Below are positions 1 to 11,715 of a stretch of DNA of 64,000 nt, piece by piece. Under the pieces are notes generated by a model. The model worked only from the letters and a program-made list of their open reading frames with translations. It had not been told where the DNA came from and did no database searches. Each line of letters starts with the position of its first letter. Position 1 is the first letter of the stretch. The stretch covers positions 180,390,721 to 180,454,720 of the forward strand of contig NC_068939.1 in assembly GCF_016801865.2 (NCBI RefSeq). The letters are read 5' to 3'. The stretch comes from Culex pipiens pallens. Lineage: Eukaryota; Arthropoda; Insecta; Diptera; Culicidae. The position numbers and the translations under genes were made by a program.

Positions 1-1589
1 AGTACTAGCCTTATCACTTAAATTGCCGTTTTCACTTTATATCAGAAGAAAAGGTGATTTTTAAGGGGGTGTCCAAATTACCCCCACTGTCCATATTACC
101 CCAAACTCCCCTAATATTATCATCATTTTTTCTGTATATCGGAGCAAAAAATTGAACACTCTACATTCGATTATCACCACAAATTGATGGAAAAACAAAC
201 ATTATTCAAAATTGATAGCTGTCATTCACAAGGTCAACCGGTTCAATTAAAACATAATTTCAATCAGCAATCGTATTGCATACCAAAAATTTGATTTAAT
301 TTTTAGGTTTAAGCTCATTTTATTGCTGCATTTTTAATCATCCCAATAAAAACGTTAAAAATCATTGCATCCTCGAGTTTTAACATCCTTCGACAACCAC
401 ACCCCCAAGGCCACAGTGTATAATTTGAAACTTAAAATCATAAATATTCATACTGATTCTCAGACACTTGAAAACAACTTGTCGTTTGTCAACTTTGGTC
501 AGCACCCGGTGGTGCCTCATCAGGACTAGGAGGTTGAGGAGGTTGTAAATATTGTGATGCTCTGTTTTGCCACAAATTTGCATCTATTTTTGCTAGCCCA
601 TCCAAAAGAAAACACATAAACACAATATTCTAATGGTAATTTATTTCCTCGTTTTGTCTATTTTCAGCAGAACACCCCCCAGAAAGGCCTCTGAAGCATC
701 CTTTGCTGAGGTGGTCTGGTCCAAGTGAATTTTGAAACATCTCTGTGCTGAAGCTTTTGTGCACTTTTTCAAGGACTTGAAGCTTGAAGGGTCATGAGAT
801 AATAATAATAACATCTAGCTAAAAAAAAGGAAGCAGGTGAACAAGTCTCGGTGGTCGGCTAGAGGTCCTTCTCCCCTAAGGGGTCAACGAGAAAAACCCG
901 AGGAAAAACCAGAAAAAATCACCACCCATTAGTCACAATAAACTCCAAAGGCTGAAGTTGAAGCTTTTGCTGCTGCTGATGTTGGAAGGTGGTGGTGAAA
1001 ACAAGGAATATCAAGTGTTTACCGGTTGAATGAGTGGAGGAAGAAAAAAAAACTTGAGTCACCTTGCCCACCTGGTCAAAGAGGGGGTGGGGCAAAGTTC
1101 GCAGAGGAAAATTGTGATTTATTTTATATCTGTGGAAAAGTGTTCCGTTTTTTTCTTCTTTTCATTTTCTTTTTGGCCTTCGGCCTCCACGACAAATGAG
1201 TTTTAAAAAGTGGGGCCATTGAAGAAAGGGCCAAGGGGCGCAACGAAAAAAAATTGCCAAGAAAGACGCGTGAAAATATATATCATTATTAATGCCACTT
1301 TTTATTTTGCCTAATTTGTTACCGGTCCCCCACGTAGAACCCTCTTCGTCCCTAATGAGGGCCATAAATTGACGCGAGCGGTGCTGGAGGAAAAACCGCG
1401 CGCCGGGGAAAAACAGTGTCGCGTGTCGCTGGGGGTGGAAAACAACTGCGAAACAATGACGTCGGCGCCCTAACGAAGTCACATTTATCACACTTTTTTT
1501 CTGAGGAAGGAAGAGAAATTAACAGTATTCAAATCAAAGAAAGTTTGAAAAAAGTTTCCCGAAAAAAACAACTCAGAAGAAAAGCAAAA
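1..1589. other. Unique flank, no gene recognised
   Basis: AT-rich from 1 to about 600, then GC-richer and low in recognisable repeats. No protein-like frame was found. If the 1590-1839 exon is real, the last few hundred bases would be its promoter and 5' UTR. Around 60-115 there is a C/G-run segment typical of a repeat edge. Confidence 0.3.
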
Positions 1590-1839
1590 ATGAACAAAAA
1601 CAAATCGCAACCCGGAAATCCGGCCAAGAGGACACTGGAGCTCGGGGGCGGCCCCCGACCAGCCCGGCCAAGTCTCCCGGTGGGCCTGCTCCTCCTGGTG
1701 ATACTCAACGTAAACTGCAACTGGGGGGGTGCCCTCATGGTACGGGCGGACCCCTCGTCACGAACTGGAATTGATCATTCAGCAGCCGGCACCGCCGGAA
1801 GAGGCCCAGATGAGCACGAGCAACGAGTGCATCATTACG
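1590..1839 (+). CDS. Candidate first coding exon with signal peptide (partial, uncertain)
   Basis: ATG at 1590 has a good insect start context (CAAAAATGA). The frame reads a Lys/Arg-rich start and then a hydrophobic stretch at about residues 30-43 (LPVGLLLLVILNVNC) that looks like a signal peptide. A strong splice donor (ACG|GTAAGT) follows at 1839/1840. At 1723-1729 there is a run of seven G. Past it the starting frame degenerates, while the +1 frame reads plausible coding sequence up to the donor (ending NECIIT, phase 0). A run one G shorter would join the two. The exon may therefore carry a homopolymer error or a real frameshift, or it may not be coding. No family recognised; later exons, if any, were not found. 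Confidence 0.3.
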
Positions 1840-2091
1840 GTAAGTGATGCTTCTGCGCGAGATGATGAAGGGTTGGCGTTGACAAGATGGTTTGTACAGG
1901 GCAGGTTTTTTTTTCTGCAGGTCTTTAATTTCTTAATTGAGAACACTACACGGGGAGAACGGGCGTGAAGCTTGAAGTGTGCACTCTTTTTTTAAGACGG
2001 ACGGTAATGGATTGGGTTGAAAGTTGCAGAAAATAAGCATGTAGAAATGCAATGAATTTCAACCAAACTTTAACTTACACCATTTCTTTTC
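1840..2091. other. Unique DNA after the candidate splice donor
   Basis: Would be the start of an intron if the exon at 1590-1839 is real. Otherwise nothing recognised. Confidence 0.3.
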
Positions 2092-3874
2092 GGGTAATCC
2101 TTCGTTAACTCACACGGAATTGGAAAAAGTGGACCCGACACTTCTTCAATTTGCGTGAAACTTTGTCCTAAGGGATAACTGTTGTCCCTGATCAAGAAAC
2201 CGAAGTCCGTTTTTAGATATCGCGTGACGGAGGGGCGGTACGACCCCTTTGATTTTTGAACATGCGAAAAAGAGGTGTTTTTCAATAATTTGCAGCCTGA
2301 AACGGTGATGTTACGAAAAAAAACTTATTTTTTATCGAAAAAAAAAAACACAAAAAAATAAAAGCTCTGCCATCTTCCGTTACTAAAATGTTGAAAAAAA
2401 ATTGGAACATGTAATTGTAAGGGAAATTTTATTTACTTTTCCAATCTACATTAACCCAGAAGGGTCATTTTTTTATTTAGAACAAAAAATTTCATTTTAA
2501 CGTTCCGTGTTTTTTCTAACTTTGCAGGATTATTTTTTAAGAGTGTAATAGAATTCTACAAAATTGTAGAGAAATTTAAAAAAGTTTGACATTTAAGGGG
2601 TTTACTTTCTATCATCTCAAGTTAACGCGATTTTTAGAAAAAAAAAAGTTTCGAAAAAGTTGGTTGTGTCAATCCGTGCAGTGCCAATGCATGTCTGATT
2701 TTCAGAAATGGTCACTCATGGTCACTATTTTTTAAAATCAAAAAATTGCTAATATTTCGCTCAAATCAAACTATCGGTGGCTATATCTTGGAAATGGAGC
2801 CCTTTATAAAAAAATCTGTAAAGTTTTTGCATGAAACCTCGATTTTTTTCCAAAAATCACTTTTTTTTTCAAAAATTCATAACTCAGCGGCAGATTTTTT
2901 GACCATGTTTCTCTATGGCTCAAAAGTTGCAGATTTTTGTCCCCTAAAACATATCAAAAAATCTCGAAAATCAAAAAATACGTATTTTGGGAAATTGAGT
3001 TTTAGTGAAAAAAAAGTTGATAAAAATATTTACAATTTTTTTCCGTGAACCTATTTCTTTCAAAAGTCTTCAACAATATCTACAACTTTGCCGATGATAA
3101 CAAATTGATCAGAAAATTCATTCAAAAGTTACATCTGTTTGAATATTTACATTTACATTTACAGCAGCCAAAATTGTATGGAGATTTGTATGGATGAACC
3201 AATCATACAAAATAGTTTATTTGGTCATAGGAAAGGCCCCCACAAAGTTTGAGACAAATCAAAAAATACAAATAAAATCCATTTCTGGTTTTGGTAAAGA
3301 ATTGCTCTTATGTTATAATCCATTTTTTTTTGTAATTGTCTGCTCTATAACTTTGTTGAACATTGTTACACTCTAAAAAAATAATCCTGCAAATTTAAAA
3401 CAAGCACTCTAAAAAAATAATCCTGCAAATTTAAAACAAGCTCAAAAATAAAAAAATGTTGATCTAATAGAAAAAGACCCTTCAGATTCGAAATGTACAT
3501 CACAATTATCTTAAAATGACATGTTCCAAAATAGCAGAGTTCTAAAAACTTTTTGTTGGTTTTTCGATGAAAAATACGTTTTTTGAGAATTTTGAGTAAG
3601 CCATAAAATCGGGAATGCATTTTTAAGTTCCTTTGACACCAAATTTTTCATCACATCGCCATTTCAGGCTGCAAATTATTAAGAAACACGTCTTTTTTCC
3701 AAATGTTCAAAAATTGAAGGGGTTGTTCCACCCCTCCGTCACGAGATATCGAAAAATGGAGCTTGGGCTCGTCGTCAGGGACAAAAAGTATCTCTTAGGC
3801 CCTAGTTTCACGCGTATCGTAAAGGGGTCGGGGCATTTTTTTCCAATTTCGTGTGAGTTAGTGGAGAATTATCC
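2092..3874. mobile_element. Foldback element FB-B, diverged, with FB-A fragment at its centre
   Basis: The left arm (2092-about 2695) and right arm (about 3320-3874) are inverted copies of the same sequence as the intact FB-B element at 5299-6649. Tips are GGGTAATCC and its degraded partner GAATTATCC. Between them, about 2700-3307 is an arm of the other family (FB-A), ending GAATTGCTC, so FB-A sequence has replaced or entered the loop. No matching 4-bp TSD remains, consistent with an older copy. A direct duplication of about 36 bases sits at 3371-3442. The 60-100-codon frames here recur in other copies and are TE sequence, not genes. Confidence 0.75.
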
Positions 3875-5033
3875 AGGTATCAAATGATCGTATTTTATGC
3901 ATATCTACATTTTAATAATTAGTATGCGTTTTTAAAATTACTCAATATTTTCACAAAAAAAATAAATAAATAAAAATAATAATAATTAATAAATGACTCT
4001 TTTTTAATTTTTCAGTCAATCGAAAAGTGCGCGAGAACGTTTTTAATGTTTTAGTAAACATGCTTGCTGACATCGTAATCTATCATTTGAGTAGTGAAAA
4101 GTCCTAATCACCTACAACTTTTCTGAAAAATACTCAAAATTTCACACACATTTTCCCACATTTCTATAATAATTACTTAGATCTTCAAAAAATACTATTT
4201 TTTTCAAAATAGGTTTTAAATGATTGGGAAATTCCTAAGTTTCGATAATTTTTTTTGTAAATGCTCAAAATTTTCACAAAAATACTAAAAATTTCAGTTT
4301 TTAACAACAAAAAATCCGATTATATACCCATATAACGAAAAAAAAAAAATTTTGTATGTTTTTTCAATGCACGTATTTCTGTAAAAAATTTGAGTAAAAA
4401 AGTTAAATCGAATTTAATGAAAAATTTACAACATTGTATTCCCATTTTGAAAAAAAAATCAAAATTTTAGTATTTAAACAAAAATACGTGGTTTAGTGAA
4501 CATTTTGAGTATTTCATAAAAAAAATATTTTTATTATATTATATGCAAAATCCCGATCATTGCAAAAAAATTAATAAATTTGATTTATTTTTTTAAAAAT
4601 ACGTATTTTGTGAAAATTTTGGGTATTTGAAAAAAATGGTGTTATTACTTTCAAATGTCTGAAAAAAAAACCTGGTTTATTTGATACCCATATTGTAAAC
4701 AACTGAAATTTTGAGCATTTTTCCGAAAATACGTAGTTATGTGATTTTTTTTTGTATTTTCTAAACTGTCCGTTTCAACCTTCGAAATGTATGAAAAATC
4801 CCGATCATTTGATACCCATGTAGCTAAAACAAAAATTTCGAGTATTTTTTCGAAAAATGCATTTTTAAAGTACAAGAAAAAAATAATTATGAGTATAATA
4901 AGTATATGAAAAGTATTTTTGTAAAAAATTTGTGTTAGTAAGTTCATAATTGCAATGGATAACTGACATCATCCCGATTCTAAAACACTATAATTTTTTA
5001 ATGTTTGGATGATTTTTCATATGATTCTAGCCA
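3875..5033. repeat. Diverged ~127-bp satellite block with its flank
   Basis: Imperfect tandem units of about 127 bp. Each carries the phrases TTTTGAGTATTTT, CGAAATGTATGAAAA, CCCGATCATTTGATACCCAT and AAAATACGTAG in the same order. Units are strongly diverged. The right edge (about 4940-5033) is a flank shared, in inverted orientation, with the block at 52393-52480. See the finding on the satellite-carrying transposon. Confidence 0.7.
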
Positions 5034-5298
5034 ACTGTCTCCCATATGGCAAATATTCCATAAGCTTTGTGCCTCGGTGTTGCATCCTCCAACAAAATTT
5101 ACTGGACCTAATTTCTGTGAAAAATGAATGAATTGATACGCCAAAACCAAATGAATTAAATTTAAAAAATATCTAATCTTGGAATCCTGTTGACAGATGT
5201 TCTCATTATTTTATATGATACGTAAAACATTCTAAAATTATTTAACAATTATTGTCAGGCTCGTTGGTCACAAGACCTGCAAATCAGCAAATCAAGTT
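5034..5298. other. Degraded transposon end and unclassified AT-rich DNA
   Basis: 5034-5090 resembles, inverted, the transposon end at about 52080-52170 (shared CATAAGCTTTGTGC and CTCCCATAT-like words). The remainder to 5298 is AT-rich without a recognised feature. Confidence 0.45.
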
Positions 5299-6649
5299 GG
5301 GTAATTCTCTACCAACTCACACGAAATCGGGAAAAGTTGCCCCGACCCCTCTTCGATTTGCGTGAAACTTTGTCCTAAGGGGTAACTTTTGTCCCTGATC
5401 ACGAAACCGAGGTCCGTTTTTTGATATCTCGTGACGGAGGGGCGGTACGACCCCTTCCATTTTTGAACATGCGAAAAAAGAGGTGTTTTTCAATAATTTG
5501 CAGCCTGAAACGGTGATGAGATAGAAATTTGGTGTCAAAGGGACTTTTATGTAAAATTAGACGCCCGATTTGATGGCGTACTCAGAATTCCGAATAAACG
5601 TATTTTGCATCGAAAAAAACACTAAAAAAGTTTTAAAAATTCTCCCATTTTCCGTTACTCGACTGTAAAAAATTTTGGAACATGTCATTTTATGGGAAAT
5701 TTAATGTACTTTTCGAATCTACATTGTCCCAGAAGGGTCATTTTTTCATTTAGAACAAAATTTTTCATTTTAAAATTTCGTGTTTTTTCTAACTTTGCAG
5801 GGTTATTTTTTAGAGTGTAACAATGTTCTACAAAGTTGTAGAGCAGACAATTACAAAAATTTTGATATATAAACATAAGGGGTTTGCTTATAAACATCAC
5901 GAGTTATCGCGATTTTACGAAAAAAAGTTTTGAAAAAGTTGGTCGTCATCGATCATGGCCATCCATGGTCACCCGCGACAGACACGGACGACGAAACAAA
6001 GAGAAACGCAAAAAGTAACTTTTTCAAAACTTTTTTTCGTAAAATCGCGATAACTCGTGATGTTTATAAGCAAACCCCTTATGTCTATATATCAAAATTT
6101 TTGTAATTGTCTACTCTACAACTTTGTAGAACATTGTTACACTCTAAAAAATAACCCTGCAAAGTTAGAAAAAACACGAAATTTTAAAATGAAAAATTTT
6201 GTTCTAAATGAAAAAATGACCCTTCTGGGACAATGTAGATTCGAAAAGTACATTAAATTTCCCATAAAATGACATGTTCCAACATTTTTTACAGTCGAGT
6301 AACGGAAAATGGGATAATTTTTAAAACTTTTTTAGTGTTTTTTTCGATGCAAAATACGTTTATTCGGAATTCTGAGTACGCCATCAAATCGGGCGTCTAA
6401 TTTTACACAAAAGTCCCTTTGACACCAAATTTCTATCTCATCACCGTTTCAGGCTGCAAATTATTGAAAAACACCTCTTTTTTCACATGTTCAAAAATGG
6501 AAGGGGTCGTACCGCCCCTCCGTCACGAGATATCAAAAAACGGACCTCGGTTTCGTGATCAGGGACAAAAGTTACCCCTTAGGACAAAGTTTCACGCAAA
6601 TCGAAGAGGGGTCGGGGCAACTGCTGTGTGAGTTGGCGGAGAATTACCC
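5299..6649. mobile_element. Foldback element FB-B, intact, 4-bp TSD
   Basis: A 1351-bp palindromic element. Arms are 5299-5940 and 6017-6649, with a 76-bp non-palindromic loop (5941-6016). Tips are GGGTAATTCTCTACC and its inverse. It is flanked by a perfect 4-bp duplication AGTT (5295-5298 and 6650-6653). The arms are almost identical: the 71-codon frame found in both differs at one residue, which indicates a recent insertion or arm-to-arm gene conversion. It encodes no transposase, so it must be mobilised in trans. Frames of 70-73 codons in both arms are conserved only because the element is. Confidence 0.85.
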
Positions 6650-6749
6650 AGTTGTTATTTGACCTTCATGTAAATTAATCTATTATCTATGAGCCAAATC
6701 TAAGCCAAATTTGAGCCAAATTTAAGCAAATTTGATTTGGATTTTGCTA
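6650..6749. other. Short AT-rich spacer
   Basis: Contains three imperfect repeats of AGCCAAATTT-like sequence. Nothing else seen. Confidence 0.3.
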
Positions 6750-7190
6750 CCCGAGCAGATGGAAATAACCTGGGAAAACATTTTTCGATATTTGAAAATA
6801 CTAAGCCAATAACATTTTAAGTTATTTAAAACACAATTTGCTATTCGCCGTAATGATTTTTTGTTATTGGATTGTTTTTATAAGAAAATACTAATAACAT
6901 TTTTGTTAGTTTTCGAGCAAATCTTTGTTATTATTTTTTGATATTTTAACAACTAATCCGATCATCCCAATAATAGAGGGAGGTATTCTTCCACAACAAA
7001 AAATGTTGTACCAAAGTTGTTTTGACTTTCAACCAATATTAAACCAATTACAAATTATGTTATGATAGCATAACTGTTATTAAACCCTTATGAAAAAAAG
7101 TTTTTTTCAAGAAGATTTCATAATACTTTTTGTTATTTTAACAGTATTTGTTATTGAAATGGCATGAATTTTGTTATTACAGTCGCCCGG
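6750..7190. mobile_element. MITE (CCCGAGCAGA tips), uninterrupted copy
   Basis: Starts CCCGAGCAGATGGAAATAAC and ends with the near-inverse GTTATTACAGTCGCCCGG. Rich in GTTATT/AATAAC words. A second copy at 16148-18462 has the same ends but is interrupted at the position equivalent to 6797-6812 here. No TSD was recognised. Non-coding. Confidence 0.75.
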
Positions 7191-9441
7191 ATCTGAATTT
7201 CAATGTGTGCAATAACGATGATTGATAGTGCAATCAGTATTCTACTGAAAATTCATGCTCTTTGTTCAAGATCATGCAATATCTTGCTGAATCATTGTGA
7301 TTATCAATGGTAGAACTAAACTGGAGCTTAAGTATAATTACAGTTTCATTTTCTAAGATTTTCCAGAAGCCTTTCCTTCGTCTTAAGAACCTCTTCAATC
7401 GCTCTTCTGACTTTCCGAACGGCATCAAGAGCCAGAAGTAATTAATTTGCAAGTGGGTTGGGCTTTAGCCGTCCATCGGTTTATACAAAGAAAGCTATTC
7501 AATTTGAGACAAATGCTCTCGAGAAGACAGCAGATAATACCTGCTTGTTTTTAAAGTACGACATTGCGCAAAACTGTGTGTTTTGAAATACGATCTCAGA
7601 CTGCCAGCAGCGACGGCGTCGAGCATCCAATTCCAGCTCCCATCAATATGCGTGCCATTCCACGGGAATAAACAAAATTGATAGCGACACTTTGGTTATT
7701 TATTGGTAAACTTTGTTCCGCCTTTGCCAAAGGTGATACGTGTTATCGTTCTCCATACGAAGCTCGGGGCTCGGGGAGCTATCCCACGTGAAGGGGGTTG
7801 TGGGAGCACCAGCATGCGAGGGTAAACATAATCACCTCTGCAAAGCGAGAAAGGATAACACCCACCCACATCCACCCCGAATGGTTTTCTTTTGTCTCCA
7901 CGAGGGAAAATATGCTCGGCATCAATATCTCACCTTGCTGGATGGAAACCCGGGTTTGCTGGCAACACTGGGTTGGGTGCCGTGCACTTGAGAAAATTTG
8001 GAATGCTGTTTGATCAGTTTCCCGAGCACGTGAAGATAACTGGAAGATTTTATGTTTTATTACAACCAGAAGATTTATTAGGAAAATTCAGAAAATAATG
8101 AAAGTTTTAATATAACATAAATTTTGTCATTTCAACTTGCTCGGGACGTGTGTGATTTTGGAGAGTCCTTCCGAACGGGGACTTTGGGGAGCAGTTCAAT
8201 TAGAATCAATTGTGTTTTATCACCATCTACACCAGAACTGTGCTCTTCTCCTGAGTTGGAAGAGAGCTGGATTTGGTATTCATTTCACGTTCGAGTGTTC
8301 CATTGAACGACTGGCACGACTGGAGTCCAGGTAGATAGAGCACAGATCATGGCGAGAAGAGGTACTTCATTTGTGTTCTGAGCACTCGTTAGAATCGGTG
8401 CTCATCAGGATCACCTCCACAATTATGCTCCTCTTGTGGAACAGAAATTAAATTTCACCAGTTTCGGATCCAACGCGAATAATTTTCCACCGGTATTGAA
8501 GTTAAAGTTCACGAACGTGATTCCAAACCCAAGAACTCAACTCCCAAGGATATTACCTCGGGCAAACATTTGCGGAAAGCCTAATCAAACATAGCGGCTA
8601 ACTAGTTGCAATCGGAAACCCAGATCAAACTTCCGGGCTCGACCGGCAGCTGGCCAATTTTCAAGCACGCTCCGCCCCGCCTCAATGTAAATTGGCCAAA
8701 ATTATGGGCGAGTAATTCAAAAAACAAACAACCACCACTTTTACCCTCCTCGCTTGCACCCTCCCCCGGCAGGGTGACATTTCCCGTCCTGGACGTTGCG
8801 AGACCCGGGGACATTACCCGGTGGCCTTGGCTGCTCCTACTTTGACTTTGTTTGACACGGAAATGAGAGGAAATCAACGGCAATTTGGAGAGGGGGGGCT
8901 GTTGGGACGGGGAGTGAAATCTAGTACAGCAGGGACAATTTTTGGTTTGGATAGTGGGATTCCTGAGAAAATTTTGGAAAAAATGTCATTCAATTTGAAA
9001 GTGTATTTGTGTGTATTTTAAAGTAATCTTCGGGCTGACAATAAATTGAACAAAGTGATTCTGTCTTAAAAAACAGAGCAAATTAGTTTATCGACTATCG
9101 CTCTCTTTTGCTGAAATTCTCAAAAAATAGAAGAAAATTTGACAATTGATGAATATTGCAATATTGCAAATCAAAAAATTTCCTAAAAAAAGATGTTGTT
9201 TAAAAGGCATTTAAATTCCAATTTTTTTTTTATTAAAGCTATTCACAATTTATTGAATCTAACCCTTTTTTTTTGTTTGTCCATTGTTTAGAAAATATTA
9301 CTTCAAATATTTAAAAAAAATCAAATCACTACCGGATCTAAGACAAGAAAACAAATGTATTTCAAAGGGAAACCATTTGATCTGGACGAGCAAAAAGTAT
9401 CACAAAATACTAAAAAAAACAACATTTATGTTAGTGTCAAC
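7191..9441. other. Unique DNA island, no gene recognised
   Basis: Between 7500 and 8950 the base composition is balanced and no window repeat is present, so this may be conserved non-coding or intronic sequence. Open frames of 60-93 codons overlap on both strands and show no domain, so none is called. 9000-9441 is AT-rich. Confidence 0.4.
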
Positions 9442-10167
9442 TAGAGGTGGGCAAAATCGCTCTTTTTTAGGAGCCGCTCATTTTCGTTCGCTCATTAAAA
9501 AGAGCCGATCTTTTGAACGGCTCTTTCGCTCTTTTTAAAAATTTGGATGAAAAGGTTTTTTTTTAAGAATCGTGTGATTTTATAACACATTGGACTTCCA
9601 TAAATTATTTGATAAAAAAAAAATAAACTGAAAACGAGAAGATGTCCTTGAAAACCATAAGTCTTGGTTGTCTTCATGTCAAGATTTCTACTCGACTAAA
9701 CATTCGAGTAATAGAATGGCATAAAAACTTAAATCTAGCATGCCGGAAAAATTGCTTGTAATTTTAAAATTGTATTAATTTCTACATGAATTAAAATAAT
9801 GCTAATATTTTATTTGTAGAAAATATTTTGTGAACTTTTTCTACATTCTGATTGAATCGATAAAATATTCAGTATTCAGTTCATTTTTGGTAAGATTTTA
9901 ACAAATCATTTACTTTTGGGATTAATTTTTATAAGCATTGATATTTTGAAATTGCATTTCCAATTCTCAAAAACAAATTTAATACTGTTTTTTTTCGAAA
10001 ATTCAATAAATTATATTTATATCAAAAATCATGCCATCTTGAAACAGTTCTTTCAAAAGACCGGAGATAAAAAAGAACCGCGGTTCTTTTTTTGTGAGCC
10101 ACGGTTCGTTCGCTCTTTTCAGTGAATCGGCTCTTTGAGCGGCTCGCTCTTTTTTTGCCCACCTCTA
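9442..10167. mobile_element. Non-autonomous hAT element, perfect 8-bp TSD
   Basis: 726 bp with ends TAGAGGTGGGC and GCCCACCTCTA, typical hAT tips, flanked by identical 8-bp duplications GTGTCAAC (9434-9441 and 10168-10175). Subterminal regions are rich in GAGC/GCTC words such as GAGCGGCTC, which resemble transposase-binding repeats. The centre is AT-rich and non-coding; no transposase or dimerisation domain is present. Confidence 0.92.
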
Positions 10168-10175
10168 GTGTCAAC

Positions 10176-10985
10176 AATTTTGAAATATCTTTAGTTTTTT
10201 TTTCAAATTTATTTTAGAAGAATTCTGAAATTCTAGGAATTTTAAATCTCATCAGTTAATTTTTGAAATTATAACAACTGTTTGTCAAATTTTAATAAGA
10301 AAAGATTTATTTTTAGAACTTGGCAATTCTTTCGGGATTTTTTATTTAGTATTATTTTAGTTTTTACGATTTTGTTTCCATGTATTTATCAAATAAACTT
10401 TTCGCATCATTAGCTCATCCATACAAGTCTTCATATTAATTTGTAGCATGTTAAGATTTCTTACAATTTTCTTTTAAGATTTTGCTGGCTGGATAACTGG
10501 ATGTTGAGATATAGCCTAAAAAAAATGATTTGGGAATGATGAGTTTTCTTCAGTTTATCTAATTTGCCTTATTTTTTCAACTGACGACATCTAAGGAACT
10601 TATGGTCCATCTATCTATGCCATAAAATAAAGCTTGCTTATGTAGAGTTTTCTGTAGTTTTTAAAATATTTTTTTATTTTCAATTCAAAAAAAGAGCCAA
10701 ATTCTCAAAAAAGTTAAGATTTTTGTTTGAAGTCCTAATGATATGTTTCGCATGATTCTTAAATATTAATTTGAATTAAATTGAAAACAGCATGGATAAA
10801 CCCAGGGATGTCTACGCCGTTAATTTTTTTTATCGATTTCATAGGGTGTTTATTGTAACTAATATTACAAAAGGGCGTTATATTAAATATTGGACCATTT
10901 TTGAAATGTTGGAGTTGATGAAAAAGATTCAAAAATATTTTTTCCTGGAAATCTGAAAAATATTTCAAAATTTGTGTTATTATTA
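10176..10985. other. AT-rich DNA, no gene recognised
   Basis: Low-complexity AT-rich sequence. A decayed scrap of FB-A is visible at about 10855-10960 (GGGCGTTATATT phrase shared with the FB-A centre). Confidence 0.35.
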
Positions 10986-11715
10986 TTATTATTTTTGAAA
11001 ATACTACAAGTTTTCAAAAAACATTTGGAAATACTAAATACTAAAAAAAATACTAAAAAATCAGTATTTTACAACATGGGTATCAAATGATAAGGAATTT
11101 TGGATACATTTTGAAAATTAGAACTCATGTTTTTTTTGAACAGTCAATTTTTTTTGAAAATACTCAAAATTTTCAAAAATACTCCAAATTTTAGTTTTTC
11201 ACAATATGAGTATCAAATGATCGGGATTTTTCGATTCTTTTCGAAAGTAATAACAAAAAAAAAAGAAATTACTCAAAATTTTCACAAAACTATGAAGTTT
11301 CGAAAAAAAAGTACTGAAAATTTCAGGTTTTTTAAAACACATTTTTTTAAAATACCCATATTATCAAAAACAAAAAAATTAGTGTATTTTCCAAAAACAC
11401 TCAGTTCTGTCAAAATGTTGAGTATTTTTAGAAAATTGTGCTTATGCTTTCGAAATGTATCTAAAAATCCCGATCATTTAATACCCATATTGTAACAAAA
11501 CTGAGATTTGGAGTATTATTCGAAAATACGTAGTTTTGTAAAAATTTTGAGTATTTTTAAAAAAAATGTCATTGAAATGTTAGCAAAAATTCCGATCATT
11601 TGATACCCATATTGTAAAAACTGAAATTTTAGGTGTTTTTTTTTTCGAAAAAATTTAGTCCCATAAGCTCCGTGCTTCAGTAAAGCACGAATCCAAACCG
11701 GGGCATGACTGTACA
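10986..11715. repeat. ~127-bp satellite block ending in a pogo/Tigger-like transposon tip
   Basis: Several diverged units of the ~127-bp satellite, then at 11661-11715 a non-satellite end whose inverse begins TACAGTCATGCCCCGG and continues with CTTATGGGA. The same tip occurs at about 52040 beside another satellite block. CAGTCATGCC preceded by TA is the kind of end seen in pogo/Tigger (Tc1-mariner) elements. Confidence 0.6.

Noticed and set aside
5317..6631. A recurring ~70-residue frame (MTPNFYLITVSGCK…) found at 5317, 6419, 25059 and in diverged form at 3633
   Set aside because: It recurs because it lies in the FB-B foldback arm. Copies include frame breaks, and the sequence has no recognised domain.
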